Assembly: GCA_016215705.1 (NCBI GenBank)
Contig: JACRIR010000248.1
Span: 1 to 42,967, forward strand
Source of the DNA: Candidatus Poribacteria bacterium
Lineage (GTDB): Bacteria; Abyssobacteria; SURF-5
Length of the DNA stretch: 42,967 bases
Reading direction: 5' to 3'
A program made the position numbers and the translations under genes. This document shows positions 8,107 through 15,966 of the stretch, piece by piece. Position 1 is the stretch's first letter, and each line of letters begins with the position of its first letter. The notes under the pieces were generated by a model. That model was not told the origin of the DNA. It saw only the letters and a list, made by a program, of their open reading frames with translations, and searched no databases.

Positions 8107-9079
8107 TGGTCACTGCCTCCGGATTAATGGGAACGGCCAACTCTATTCTGGTTCCTTTTCCTTCATGACTAGTTACGGCAAGAGAGCCTCCCAGCATCTT
8201 CACCCGTTGGCGCATAGCCGTCAAACCTATACCGCCACCGGGACGGGTGGTCTCGGCCTGTTTAGTGTCGAATCCCTTTCCGTCGTCTTCGATCCGGAAC
8301 ACAACTTCGCGCTCGTTGTTCGCGACTACAACGGACACACGGGAGGCGTCGCCGTGTTTCCCCGCGTTTGTGAACGCTTCCTGAAAAATCCTATATAGCA
8401 GAATCTGATTTCTTTCCGGAAACAAGTGATCGATTGCGTTCATTTCGAAGAGAATTCTTGTGTCCGAATGTCTGGAAAAATCCCGTGCCAGCGATTTAAG
8501 CGCGGCGGTCAGTCCGAGGTCCTCGAGCAGGGCAGGGCTCAAGTCATGCGACAGTCTCCGGACATTTTCAACGATCTGATCGACAAAGCGTAGGACCTCG
8601 TCGCAATCCTCTTTCAGCGCGGCGCGGTTGTGTCCCAATTTCTTTGCGATGGATCGGATATGGAGTTTCAGCACCATCAGGGCCTGGCCCAATTCGTCGT
8701 GGAGTTCATATGATATCCTCTTGCGCTCTGTTTCCTGCGCAGTAAGCAGGTGTGAAGACAGAGATTGAAGCTTGTTCTCCGATTCCCTGAGTTCCGTCGT
8801 TCGTTCTTGGACCCGTCTTTCCAGTTGCGCGCGCGCTTCACACAACGCCTGTTCCACGCGCCTGCGTTGTGTGAACAGTCGGGAAACTGTGACGCCGAAC
8901 AAAATAAAGAGGGCCAGGATTACTGAGCGAATATAGGCCTCATGGCGTGGCATTCTCAGGATGAGAAGGCCCAGAAACGTGCCGGGATAAAAGAAGAGAT
9001 AGTCCAAAATTGCGTCAATGATCCAAGCGAGAAGTCCGAGGATTATTGACGAAGCGATTATTTTGGATTCGGTTTTCAT
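8078..9079 (-). CDS. NarL-family sensor histidine kinase
   Basis: The protein has 333 residues from the ATG at 9079; an in-frame TTG lies at 9088. The N-terminal 70 residues form two hydrophobic segments around FFYPGTF and PRHEAYIR, an architecture shared by all three kinases in the window. A coiled-coil linker (RRVEQALCEARAQLERRVQERTTELRESE) leads to the HisKA_3 box YELHDELGQAL and an HATPase domain with EAFTNAGKHG (N box), EDDGKGFD (G1) and GGIGLTAM (G2). The enzyme should autophosphorylate on the box His and pass the phosphate to a NarL-type regulator. Its own regulator (7747-8106) is truncated, so it may signal through the intact one at 18281-18946. The stimulus is unknown; no periplasmic ligand domain is visible. 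Confidence 0.92.
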   Translation of the reverse strand: MKTESKIIASSIILGLLAWIIDAILDYLFFYPGTFLGLLILRMPRHEAYIRSVILALFILFGVTVSRLFTQRRRVEQALCEARAQLERRVQERTTELRESENKLQSLSSHLLTAQETERKRISYELHDELGQALMVLKLHIRSIAKKLGHNRAALKEDCDEVLRFVDQIVENVRRLSHDLSPALLEDLGLTAALKSLARDFSRHSDTRILFEMNAIDHLFPERNQILLYRIFQEAFTNAGKHGDASRVSVVVANNEREVVFRIEDDGKGFDTKQAETTRPGGGIGLTAMRQRVKMLGGSLAVTSHEGKGTRIELAVPINPEAVTNESIPHHTG

Positions 9080-9201
9080 ACACAACAAAGAAGCTCATTC
9101 ACGGTCCTGCCGTCTGCAATGCCGCAGACGTGGTCATGCACTGAGAATGATGCGTGGCTTCCGACCCTTGACCTTCGACTTTGCGCTCTTTGTGTTTCCG
9201 C

Positions 9202-12087
9202 CTATTCCTGGAACTGGTCTACAACGCTCTGGAGCGGCGCATAGCCTGCCCACGTGCGGCCGTATTGGCCTATGGCCGGGATTTGCATCACCCGCTCGCA
9301 CTGTCTGAAGCCGCCGAGTCCGATGACATCACAGTCGCCGCTGATGAGTGTTTCGTCTCCCTTCGCGCCGTTCGGGACAAACAACTGTGGATGATCGAAC
9401 GGCGCCGACTCGTCCTTCACGCGCTCGTCGGTGAGCGCAAGCATGAAGGCAACGAGAGCATCCTTTTGGGCATCGGTCAAATTGAGTTCATTGATATCCG
9501 GGTCAAGGTCATCGATGTTCTCATCGTGGAAGTCGCCGCCCCGGTCATAGAAATCCACTACTTGTCTTATGGTGGCCGCTCCGCCGTTGTGGAAGTAGGG
9601 CGGCGTCAACTCGAGATTGCGGAGGCCGGGAACCTTAAACGCGCCATCGCGATTTACTCTGTCCGGCGGGTTGGACTGACCGGCCGGCAGGTTCGGGACA
9701 AACCGGGCGAGTTCGGGCGGCAGGAGGCCGTCGTCCTTCATCATCGCCAGTTCCGCGAATGAGAGCGGGAACCCGAACGGGTCGCTTCCACCTCGGCCGA
9801 GGTCTTCCTCACTTGGCCTGACACCGATGTTGTACATTCCATCGTCATAAAACGCGCGACCCACGGCCATGGTCATCAATTCGATGGGTCTCACGGACCC
9901 AGGGGGCAGCGGCAGGATTTGCCCACGGACTTCACCGTCCGGGTGAGTAGCGGAATGAACGTCGACGTATAGTGAGCCGTTATTCATCGCGTTTATTACA
10001 TCATTGAAGTTCGCAATTCCGGGTGCCGGAATGAGGTCGTCCAAGCCAACGGCGCCGATCAGGGGGCTCCCGAAGGCTCCCGAGGTTAGTTCGAAAATGG
10101 CGGGGCCGTTCTCGCCGGGCAGACCCGAATGAACATGGGCTCCCTCAAGATCGGCAATATTGCTGACATCGAGCCGGAAATCGATTGTTCTGATCGCCGG
10201 GTTAATAGTCAGGTCAGCGAGGCCGCTTCCGGTCGTGCTCACAGGCGGCGCTACTTGCGCGCCGTTCATGGTTGCCTGGAAGTTCGGAATATCAAGGAGC
10301 AACTGGCCGCGGATTTCACCTGCCCGCCTGGTTAGGGTGCGCACATTGACGTATGTGTTGCCTGCGATCATCGCGTCGAGCGCCTGGTCAAAAGTGGCAA
10401 GGCCGCCGGCGGGAATGAAATCAGCCGTAGTCAACGTGCCGGTCAACAGTCCGGTAAAATCCGCGCGAGAGAGAGTGAATATGACCGGACCGTTTTCGTT
10501 GGCAGCGCCGACATGAATGTGCGCGCCTGTTATGTCTCTGATATTCTGCACCTGAAGGTCGAAGATAATACTCTCCCGGAGAGGAGTGATTGCGACTAAG
10601 GCGCTTCCGCTCGCGCTCGTTTGGACGGGTGGAACTTCCTGGTCTCCGAACAAACCCGCCACCAGGTCAATCGCCTGGGGACCAATCACCTGGCCCAAGA
10701 TTCCCGAGACGGCGTGATTCGTGAATTCCGGTCCTCGATGGCAGTTAAAGCACTTACCCTGACCGTTAAATATTCGAAGTCCTTCCTGCTCTTGCGCGGT
10801 AAGCGCCGTGGTGTCCCCCAGCGTGAAGCGGTCGAAGGGGGTGTCGTCCGAGACGAGCGTCGATTCATACATCTGCAGCGCCAATCCGAAGAAAAGGGAG
10901 AAGTTAGCTTCCATTTGCGTGAACTCGCCGGCTTGCAGCGGTCGCTTCGGGCGCGCCATGATGCGCGGAATACCGTTCGCAAGTTGGAATCGTCTCGGCT
11001 CTCCGGCGGTAGCGACGTTTGCAGATGTGGCTTTGTTCGAGAATGTGAGTATCTGGGTTGTATTGTTCCAATACTTGGGCTGAAACGCGGCCTGGATCAA
11101 TTCGGTGTAGGTGACATTGAGTCCTCGTTGGCCGGTCGCCCTGCCGCGCGAGTCCGTCGTAGCATTTGAAAAACTGCCCAATGCGCTGTCGAGAGGGTGG
11201 ACAAGCTGCTTGGCGAGAGGCTGTAATGAAAACATTTTCTTGCCGAGATCCGCAAACGTGCGGCCTGCGAACGACATCTCGAAGTCGCTCAGCGGCGGGC
11301 CGACAGCCTGAGAGGCAAGGCTCGAGTTTTCCAGCCGAACACTTTCTTCCTCGAGAACGCCATTGTTATTGACAAATACGCCATTCAGCGTATCGGATGG
11401 GCCAAAAGGGTTCACTCCGTTGAAGATGTTGTTGGCGCGGCCATCCCAAAAGTTCGTGAAATTGAAGACAGCATTGATCACGGTCGGTGTATTCCGGGGC
11501 TCGACGCGCCGTATGGTGACGCCTCCGACGTTGAAGACAGGGTCGGCCAGCGGAGTCCCGATGTCCGTAGAATTCCCTGGAGTGATTCCAACAAAGTCGT
11601 GGAGGAACACGCCTTGTGAGGACGAGACGTCGTTGCTGTCGGAGAGCAACTCCGAGAACCTGTTGTCCGGGTCCGCGAGTTTATGAAACGGGAAGTCTGC
11701 GATGTTCAAAACATGATTCGGGCCGCCGATCTGAAAAGTCTGATCGCCGGCGGGAAGTCCCGGCGACAGTTGGTTCTTGCCGCGGCGGCCGTCGGCTCCC
11801 GCTGCGAAATGGCAACTCGCGCACGCCTGGACGCCGTCGCTGCCGACCTGCATGTCCCAGTACAATGCTTTGCCCAGGACAAACGCGACATTGCGGTCAC
11901 GAATGAAGTCACCGAGATTCGCCGGCTCGGGTATAGGAACCTGCGAGAGAGATTGAGAGGATGCTATCCCCGAGAGGAAAGCCGTCAGAACTGCGAATGC
12001 GATTATGAGTACGCCGACGGGCTTTGCGTCAAGAGATAATTGAGAACGCATCCTATTTTCCTTCTTTGTTTTTGCGATGCACAACAT
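9202..12087 (-). CDS. Diheme cytochrome c peroxidase/MauG-like protein with two CHRD domains
   Basis: The protein has 961 residues, with AGGAGG 5 nt before the ATG at 12087; an internal ATG at residue 13 is an alternative. A hydrophobic signal segment lies at about 24-45 (VGVLIIAFAVLTAFLSGIASS). Heme motifs are CASCH (89-93) and CFNCH (446-450), with NFWDGRA (212-218) between them. The CHRD domains (about 481-597 and 608-726) are the best preserved in the window: both keep HxHxG (HIHVG, HVHSG), ENGPVIF or ENGPAIF, and GEIRGQ or GEVRGQ endings. The C-terminus has LRNLELTPPYFHNGG. It is the last gene of module 2, downstream of the peroxidase at 12703-13947, but has its own candidate promoter at 12201-12234. 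A peroxidase-type enzyme with an extracellular binding insert is likely; the substrate is unknown. Confidence 0.9.
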   Translation of the reverse strand: MLCIAKTKKENRMRSQLSLDAKPVGVLIIAFAVLTAFLSGIASSQSLSQVPIPEPANLGDFIRDRNVAFVLGKALYWDMQVGSDGVQACASCHFAAGADGRRGKNQLSPGLPAGDQTFQIGGPNHVLNIADFPFHKLADPDNRFSELLSDSNDVSSSQGVFLHDFVGITPGNSTDIGTPLADPVFNVGGVTIRRVEPRNTPTVINAVFNFTNFWDGRANNIFNGVNPFGPSDTLNGVFVNNNGVLEEESVRLENSSLASQAVGPPLSDFEMSFAGRTFADLGKKMFSLQPLAKQLVHPLDSALGSFSNATTDSRGRATGQRGLNVTYTELIQAAFQPKYWNNTTQILTFSNKATSANVATAGEPRRFQLANGIPRIMARPKRPLQAGEFTQMEANFSLFFGLALQMYESTLVSDDTPFDRFTLGDTTALTAQEQEGLRIFNGQGKCFNCHRGPEFTNHAVSGILGQVIGPQAIDLVAGLFGDQEVPPVQTSASGSALVAITPLRESIIFDLQVQNIRDITGAHIHVGAANENGPVIFTLSRADFTGLLTGTLTTADFIPAGGLATFDQALDAMIAGNTYVNVRTLTRRAGEIRGQLLLDIPNFQATMNGAQVAPPVSTTGSGLADLTINPAIRTIDFRLDVSNIADLEGAHVHSGLPGENGPAIFELTSGAFGSPLIGAVGLDDLIPAPGIANFNDVINAMNNGSLYVDVHSATHPDGEVRGQILPLPPGSVRPIELMTMAVGRAFYDDGMYNIGVRPSEEDLGRGGSDPFGFPLSFAELAMMKDDGLLPPELARFVPNLPAGQSNPPDRVNRDGAFKVPGLRNLELTPPYFHNGGAATIRQVVDFYDRGGDFHDENIDDLDPDINELNLTDAQKDALVAFMLALTDERVKDESAPFDHPQLFVPNGAKGDETLISGDCDVIGLGGFRQCERVMQIPAIGQYGRTWAGYAPLQSVVDQFQE

Positions 12088-12200
12088 GATAGCCTCCTAG
12101 TGAAGTATTGCGTAGTGCGGCAGGGCGTATGCGAGCGCTCTGCGTGTCGAGTCACCGCTGCCGATTCACGAAAGTTATTCCTAACTATACATTTGCTCAA

Positions 12201-12234
12201 ATATTATGCCTTTGCTATTGTGACAAATACCTAT
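12201..12234 (-). promoter_or_regulatory. Candidate NarL-type activated promoter for 9202-12087
   Basis: On the minus strand ATAGGTA (complement of TACCTAT, 12228-12234) precedes TAATAT (12201-12206) by 21 nt. The segment GTCACAATAGC between them resembles TTGACAATAGC at the same place in the site at 18059-18092, so the two promoters are related over about 20 nt. A partial inverted ATAGG lies at 12241-12245. The leader to the start codon is about 107 nt. Confidence 0.55.
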
Positions 12235-12512
12235 TTTGCGATAGGAAGGAATACATATGTGGTTAAGTCGAAGGTCGGAAGAGTACGGTTTATGGTTTAT
12301 GGTTCATGGTTTGCGGGAAGAAGTGATGAGGAACAGATTACGAGAGTGAAGAGAGAAGAAGTTTGGGGTCCGGGGTTTGGGGTTTGGATTCTCTATAAAT
12401 GGGGGTGAGGAAGCTGTCTCGTGGTCATGGATGCAATGCGAGCGCGCAGCACGCCGTGCCCCCACGGCCCATTAGATAGAAATCCCCTGGAATCCATAAA
12501 TAGTGGCGGCAG

Positions 12513-12551
12513 AAAATGGGGGACACGATGCCGCATCGTGTCCCCCATTTT
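12513..12551. repeat. P1 palindrome, 18-bp perfect stem
   Basis: 12513-12530 pairs perfectly with 12534-12551, loop CCG. The outer arms AAAATG/CATTTT differ from other copies yet remain complementary. Confidence 0.9.
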
Positions 12552-12702
12552 CGTATCCCTCTCTGCAAATGAGGGCGAGAGAAAATATAATCCACATACG
12601 ATTCTTGGCCGCAGTTTACCGGATGTCTCTCACATCCTGGTCTTGCTCCCTTCTGCCGTTTCGTTCGCAGCGCATTCTTGGCCACAGTTTGTCGAATGGC
12701 TC

Positions 12703-13947
12703 TCACATCCCGCATCCGCCGCCACCCATGCCTCCGCCACCGCCACCGCAGCATCCGCCTCCGTCGGTCAGCGTGAGCATGAAGGCTACAATGGCGTCGA
12801 CCTCTGATTCTGTCAGGCCGAGATTGCCGAGTTCATCGACGTTCATGTTCTGTGGCGCCTCAGCGTCGGGCCAGCCCGCGACGTCTCTTGTGTTGTAGAA
12901 ATCCACGATGTCTTTCAGGGTTGGGAAGTAGCCATTGTGCCCGTAGGGCGCCGTGATGGCGACGTTGCGGAGCGACGGGACTTTGTGCTTTCCGTTTTGG
13001 TCCGCGTAATTCGCGTCGCCGAAGAGCGGCGAGCCGCTCAAGTAGTCTTTCTTAAGGAATCCGCCCAATCCGTAATCAGTCGGGTTGTCCAAAAGCAGGG
13101 GATTCTTGGGGATGCCTACGTTGTCATAGGTAAAATCGGTGAGCATCGGCGGGATTCCACCGGGCTCGCCGGTCGTCAAGTGGCAAGCGGAGCAGTTGCC
13201 CTTGGTATTGAAGAGCGCCAGCCCCTCTAATTGTTGTGCATTGAGAATGCCTTGTGGAATCCCTGGAGGCAAAGGCAAGCCGATAAGGCTCACGTCTATG
13301 CCCCGGTTTTTGCATTCCATCCAGAACTGGTCGAACTTCGAGCTGAATCTGCTTAAGTCCTTCGATCTTTCATATGCTGCGATCGCTTTGGCTATGTTGT
13401 CATAGGCTGTATCTACGTTGTTTAACGAGTTTGTGCCGAAGACTTGCTTGAACAATGAAGCATAGCATGATTTCTTTACGACATTCACGACAGCCGCCTT
13501 GTTAGGCATGGCCATCTCGAGCGGATTCAGAAACGGCCCCTGCGCTTGCTCGGCAAGGGGGTCTGCGAGCCGCGTGTGTCCCGTGGCCCGCCCATCCCAG
13601 AAAAGGCCGCCTACGTACAAGCCTTCCGTATCATCCCAGCCGAGCACGGGGCTAAAGCCCGCATATGCCGCCGTGGGAGCATTGCGTCCGCCCTTGCTGA
13701 CTCCGTCTGAGCCGGTAGACACGACGCTGTCGTATGGGTCGGCGGTATTGGCGGGGTCTGCGAATCCGGCCATGGGATGATGACAACTCGAGCAGGATTG
13801 ATTCTTGTGCAGCGACAGATTTCTGTCCTGGAAGAGGTGTTTCCCGAGCATTTCGATGTTGGAAAGCCCCATCGCTGCAAATGAGTAGCTTGAAGACATC
13901 AATAGCAGCAAGAGTGTGAGGCACAGTAAGGGTTTTACGCGGGCCAT
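12703..13947 (-). CDS. Cytochrome c peroxidase family diheme protein with Gly/Cys-rich tail
   Basis: The protein has 414 residues from the ATG at 13947, preceded by AAAAGGAGA at about 8 nt; an open frame upstream to 14295 is repeat sequence. The signal peptide is MARVKPLLCLTLLLLLMSSSYSFA. Heme motifs are CSSCH (52-56) and CSACH (252-256), with FWDGRA (116-121) and KVPSLRNVAITAPYGHNG (322-339). This is the ordinary size of bacterial diheme peroxidases. The last 18 residues are unusual: after LTLTD the chain is almost pure Gly with Cys399, Cys400 and Cys412. That tail could bind metal, form disulfides or anchor the protein, and it is not part of the family core. It follows the two multicopper-oxidase-like genes in module 2. 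Confidence 0.9.
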   Translation of the reverse strand: MARVKPLLCLTLLLLLMSSSYSFAAMGLSNIEMLGKHLFQDRNLSLHKNQSCSSCHHPMAGFADPANTADPYDSVVSTGSDGVSKGGRNAPTAAYAGFSPVLGWDDTEGLYVGGLFWDGRATGHTRLADPLAEQAQGPFLNPLEMAMPNKAAVVNVVKKSCYASLFKQVFGTNSLNNVDTAYDNIAKAIAAYERSKDLSRFSSKFDQFWMECKNRGIDVSLIGLPLPPGIPQGILNAQQLEGLALFNTKGNCSACHLTTGEPGGIPPMLTDFTYDNVGIPKNPLLLDNPTDYGLGGFLKKDYLSGSPLFGDANYADQNGKHKVPSLRNVAITAPYGHNGYFPTLKDIVDFYNTRDVAGWPDAEAPQNMNVDELGNLGLTESEVDAIVAFMLTLTDGGGCCGGGGGGMGGGGCGM

Positions 13948-14394
13948 GGTGTTTTCTCCTTTTCCTCTCGATAACCGGTTTACGGTCCACGGTTTGCGGT
14001 CTGCGGTCTGCGGTCTACACGGCATGTCGCCCAAAAGGGATAGACTATTTGTCATTCTGAGCGAAGCGAAGAATCTCCTCCGGGATGCAGAAATTTGCAG
14101 CAAAATGTGAGAGTCTTCGTCATTTGGGTACGACCCTTTGCTCCTTAGAATGACAATCCCGATTCGGCTATAAACCCGAGTCTCATTCGGGTAACGAGCA
14201 ACGCAGTTCGCGGTTGGGGAAAAGCGGGGACGCGATGTCACATCATGTTTCCGTTTTTCCCGGGAATCTGAACCAGACAGCTCTGCACAGAACATTGAGA
14301 AAACATCTCGTCTGAAATTGTGCGAATAAGGACAGCCCCGAAGTACGAAAAATCGGGGACACCATACGGCATGGTGTCCCCAGTTCTCTGTTTG
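13948..14394. other. Intergenic region of repeats
   Basis: No gene. It holds GGTTTACGGTCCACGG/GGTCTGCGGTCTGCGG-type simple repeats (about 13976-14018), a TCATTCTGAGCGAAGCGAAG motif (about 14054-14073, inverted relative to 5033-5057), a decayed P1 palindrome (14225-14253) and a good P1 palindrome (14355-14381). Confidence 0.6.
14355..14381. repeat. P1 palindrome, GGGGACACCAT form
   Basis: An 11-bp perfect stem (14355-14365 with 14371-14381). It lies just downstream of the multicopper-oxidase-like gene at 14395-15852, but no T-run follows on the minus strand. Confidence 0.8.
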
Positions 14395-15852
14395 TCAGGT
14401 TGTTATGTTAATGGGAATCCGTGCGGTCATCAGGCGTCTGCCGGGACCGGCGGTGTTGCTCTGTGTATCCAGGAACTCGACGAAGGCAAAGCCGCTGAAC
14501 GGCCTGCCGGACCTCGTGATTGCGTCGAAACGCCGGGCGGTGCTGAGCAGTATTGGTCTTCCGGCGGGAAGCAAGAAGGCCGTGTTGTAATTCCCGAAGG
14601 GCGGCACGCCGAGGGCGCGGCCGTCAAAGGCTATGATCGCCACAGGAATCGGGAAAGTGACCCTGGCGTAGTTGTACGCCGCATCGAGGCACCGGATTAG
14701 TATGGTCTGGTTAACACGAGCGTTAATCGCGACCTGGGTGCCGGAGATGCCGCTCATCAGTGCAGGGGGTATTTCCCCATCCGGGAGGCCGCCTCCAGCA
14801 GGTGGCGCGCCCGCAGGGTTGATAGTGCCAATACCGGTGCCGCCACGGTCAATCCGTGCAGCCGGCACAGGGACGCCCGTGATAAACCAGTAGTCCGCGT
14901 TGTAGTCGTGAAAGAACCCGCGGAAAAATTCATCGTTGACACCGGGCTGGTTGCCATGCTTGGGGAAGAATGCCCTTGGGTCCGGCGCAAAGTCGCTCCA
15001 GACGGAGTCCCTATCGTCGCACACCCACACCGCTTCGACATCATAGGGCACGGTGTAGGCATGGGGGTCTCCGTTTTCGACCCCGACCGGAGTGCCCTTG
15101 GTGAACCCGGGGAACGGGTTGGGCCTGCCGGTGACGACAGGATCGAGATTGCATTGGACCCTATGCAGTCCATCGGTTCCGGCGCCGATGGGAATATCAT
15201 TAAGCTCTACAGTGCCATCCGGGTTTATTGAGTCAATCGAGGCGAAATAGGCGTCGGGCGCCTCGAAGATCATTGCGCCGTACAGACCGTATTCAAAGTG
15301 CTGAACCGTATTCCGGTGGCAGTGGTAGAAATAGAAGCCCATGAAGTTGGGCTGCCACTGATACGTATAGTTGCCGAGTTCCATCGAGCAGTGTCCTACG
15401 CCGTCGTTTATCGGGGTGGGCTCGATGCCGTGCCAATGGATGGTGTGCGGCGGCGGCCCGTGGCCCAGCGTTGCTCCATGAAAGATCGCTCCACGTGGCA
15501 TGCGAAGAGTGGCAGCGGGAAAGTTGCCGTTGCCGGTAGAAGGATTGTCCTGGTCTCTGAAGAGGAAGAAGTTCAGGAGTTTGCCGTCCCACCCGGGCAG
15601 TTGCATGCCGTGCATCAGGTCTCTCTGTACAGTGTGTGGAACACTGACCTGACTGTGGTAACCTGCAGCCAGCATCACTTCGGGCACGGGATTGGCCCTC
15701 GTTCCCAGCGGAAGGTTTTCCAAGTCGAGGAGCTCAGGTGTCGGGGGACTCTCATTGGGCGGATCGAACATCTTGGCCCATAGCCCGGTCTCCCCGGCAG
15801 GATGTTCCACGGATCTGCGAGGAATCAGATTTTCGGGATTCGCGACTGACAT
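14395..15852 (-). CDS. Multicopper-oxidase-like protein carrying only the domain-1 copper motifs
   Basis: The protein has 485 residues from the ATG at 15852. Cupredoxin domain 1 has HTIHWHGIEPT (H139 and H141) and FYFYHCHRNTVQHFEYGLYG (H177, H179, H185). These match multicopper oxidase motifs I and II, half of the trinuclear ligands. The C-terminal half resembles a copper-free domain 2 (VNQTILIRCLDAAYNYARVTF, IIAFDGRAL). The chain then ends: no HPxHLH or HCHxxxHxxxGM motif follows. No signal peptide is visible. The gene directly upstream (15967-17592) has the missing domain-3 motif and a Tat leader, so the two may assemble as one split oxidase and be exported together. The gap of 114 nt contains a P1 palindrome. 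A stand-alone enzyme cannot be ruled out. Confidence 0.82.
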   Translation of the reverse strand: MSVANPENLIPRRSVEHPAGETGLWAKMFDPPNESPPTPELLDLENLPLGTRANPVPEVMLAAGYHSQVSVPHTVQRDLMHGMQLPGWDGKLLNFFLFRDQDNPSTGNGNFPAATLRMPRGAIFHGATLGHGPPPHTIHWHGIEPTPINDGVGHCSMELGNYTYQWQPNFMGFYFYHCHRNTVQHFEYGLYGAMIFEAPDAYFASIDSINPDGTVELNDIPIGAGTDGLHRVQCNLDPVVTGRPNPFPGFTKGTPVGVENGDPHAYTVPYDVEAVWVCDDRDSVWSDFAPDPRAFFPKHGNQPGVNDEFFRGFFHDYNADYWFITGVPVPAARIDRGGTGIGTINPAGAPPAGGGLPDGEIPPALMSGISGTQVAINARVNQTILIRCLDAAYNYARVTFPIPVAIIAFDGRALGVPPFGNYNTAFLLPAGRPILLSTARRFDAITRSGRPFSGFAFVEFLDTQSNTAGPGRRLMTARIPINITT

Positions 15853-15919
15853 ATGCTTTTTCCTTTCTTGAGAGCGCAGATTGCTGCGCCTGTACGGGCA
15901 ATTGCACTCGGATTCGTCC

Positions 15920-15958
15920 GGAATCGGGGACATGATGAGACATCATGTCCCCGATTCC
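15920..15958. repeat. P1 palindrome, 18-bp perfect stem, GGGGACATGATG form
   Basis: 15920-15937 pairs with 15941-15958 around AGA. The core change from CACG to CATG is compensated on the opposite arm. It sits between the two multicopper-oxidase-like genes, where a transcript would form a strong hairpin. Confidence 0.9.
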
Positions 15959-15966
15959 GTGGCTCA

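Larger units (their letters stand above)
12088..12702. other. Intergenic region with promoter, P1 palindrome and simple repeats
   Basis: No gene seen in 615 bases. It contains a candidate promoter (12201-12234), a run of near repeats of GGTTTATGG and GGTTCATGG (about 12294-12318), GGGGTTTGGGG-type repeats (about 12364-12388), and a perfect 18-bp-stem P1 palindrome (12513-12551). Confidence 0.6.

Noticed and set aside
12513-12551. P1 palindromes as rho-independent terminators
   Set aside because: No T-tract follows in the direction of the adjacent genes, and a perfect copy lies inside a coding sequence, so termination is not the common purpose.
13948-14295. N-terminal extension of the peroxidase at 12703-13947
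   Set aside because: The extension is translated repeat sequence; the ATG at 13947 has a good ribosome binding site and a normal signal peptide.
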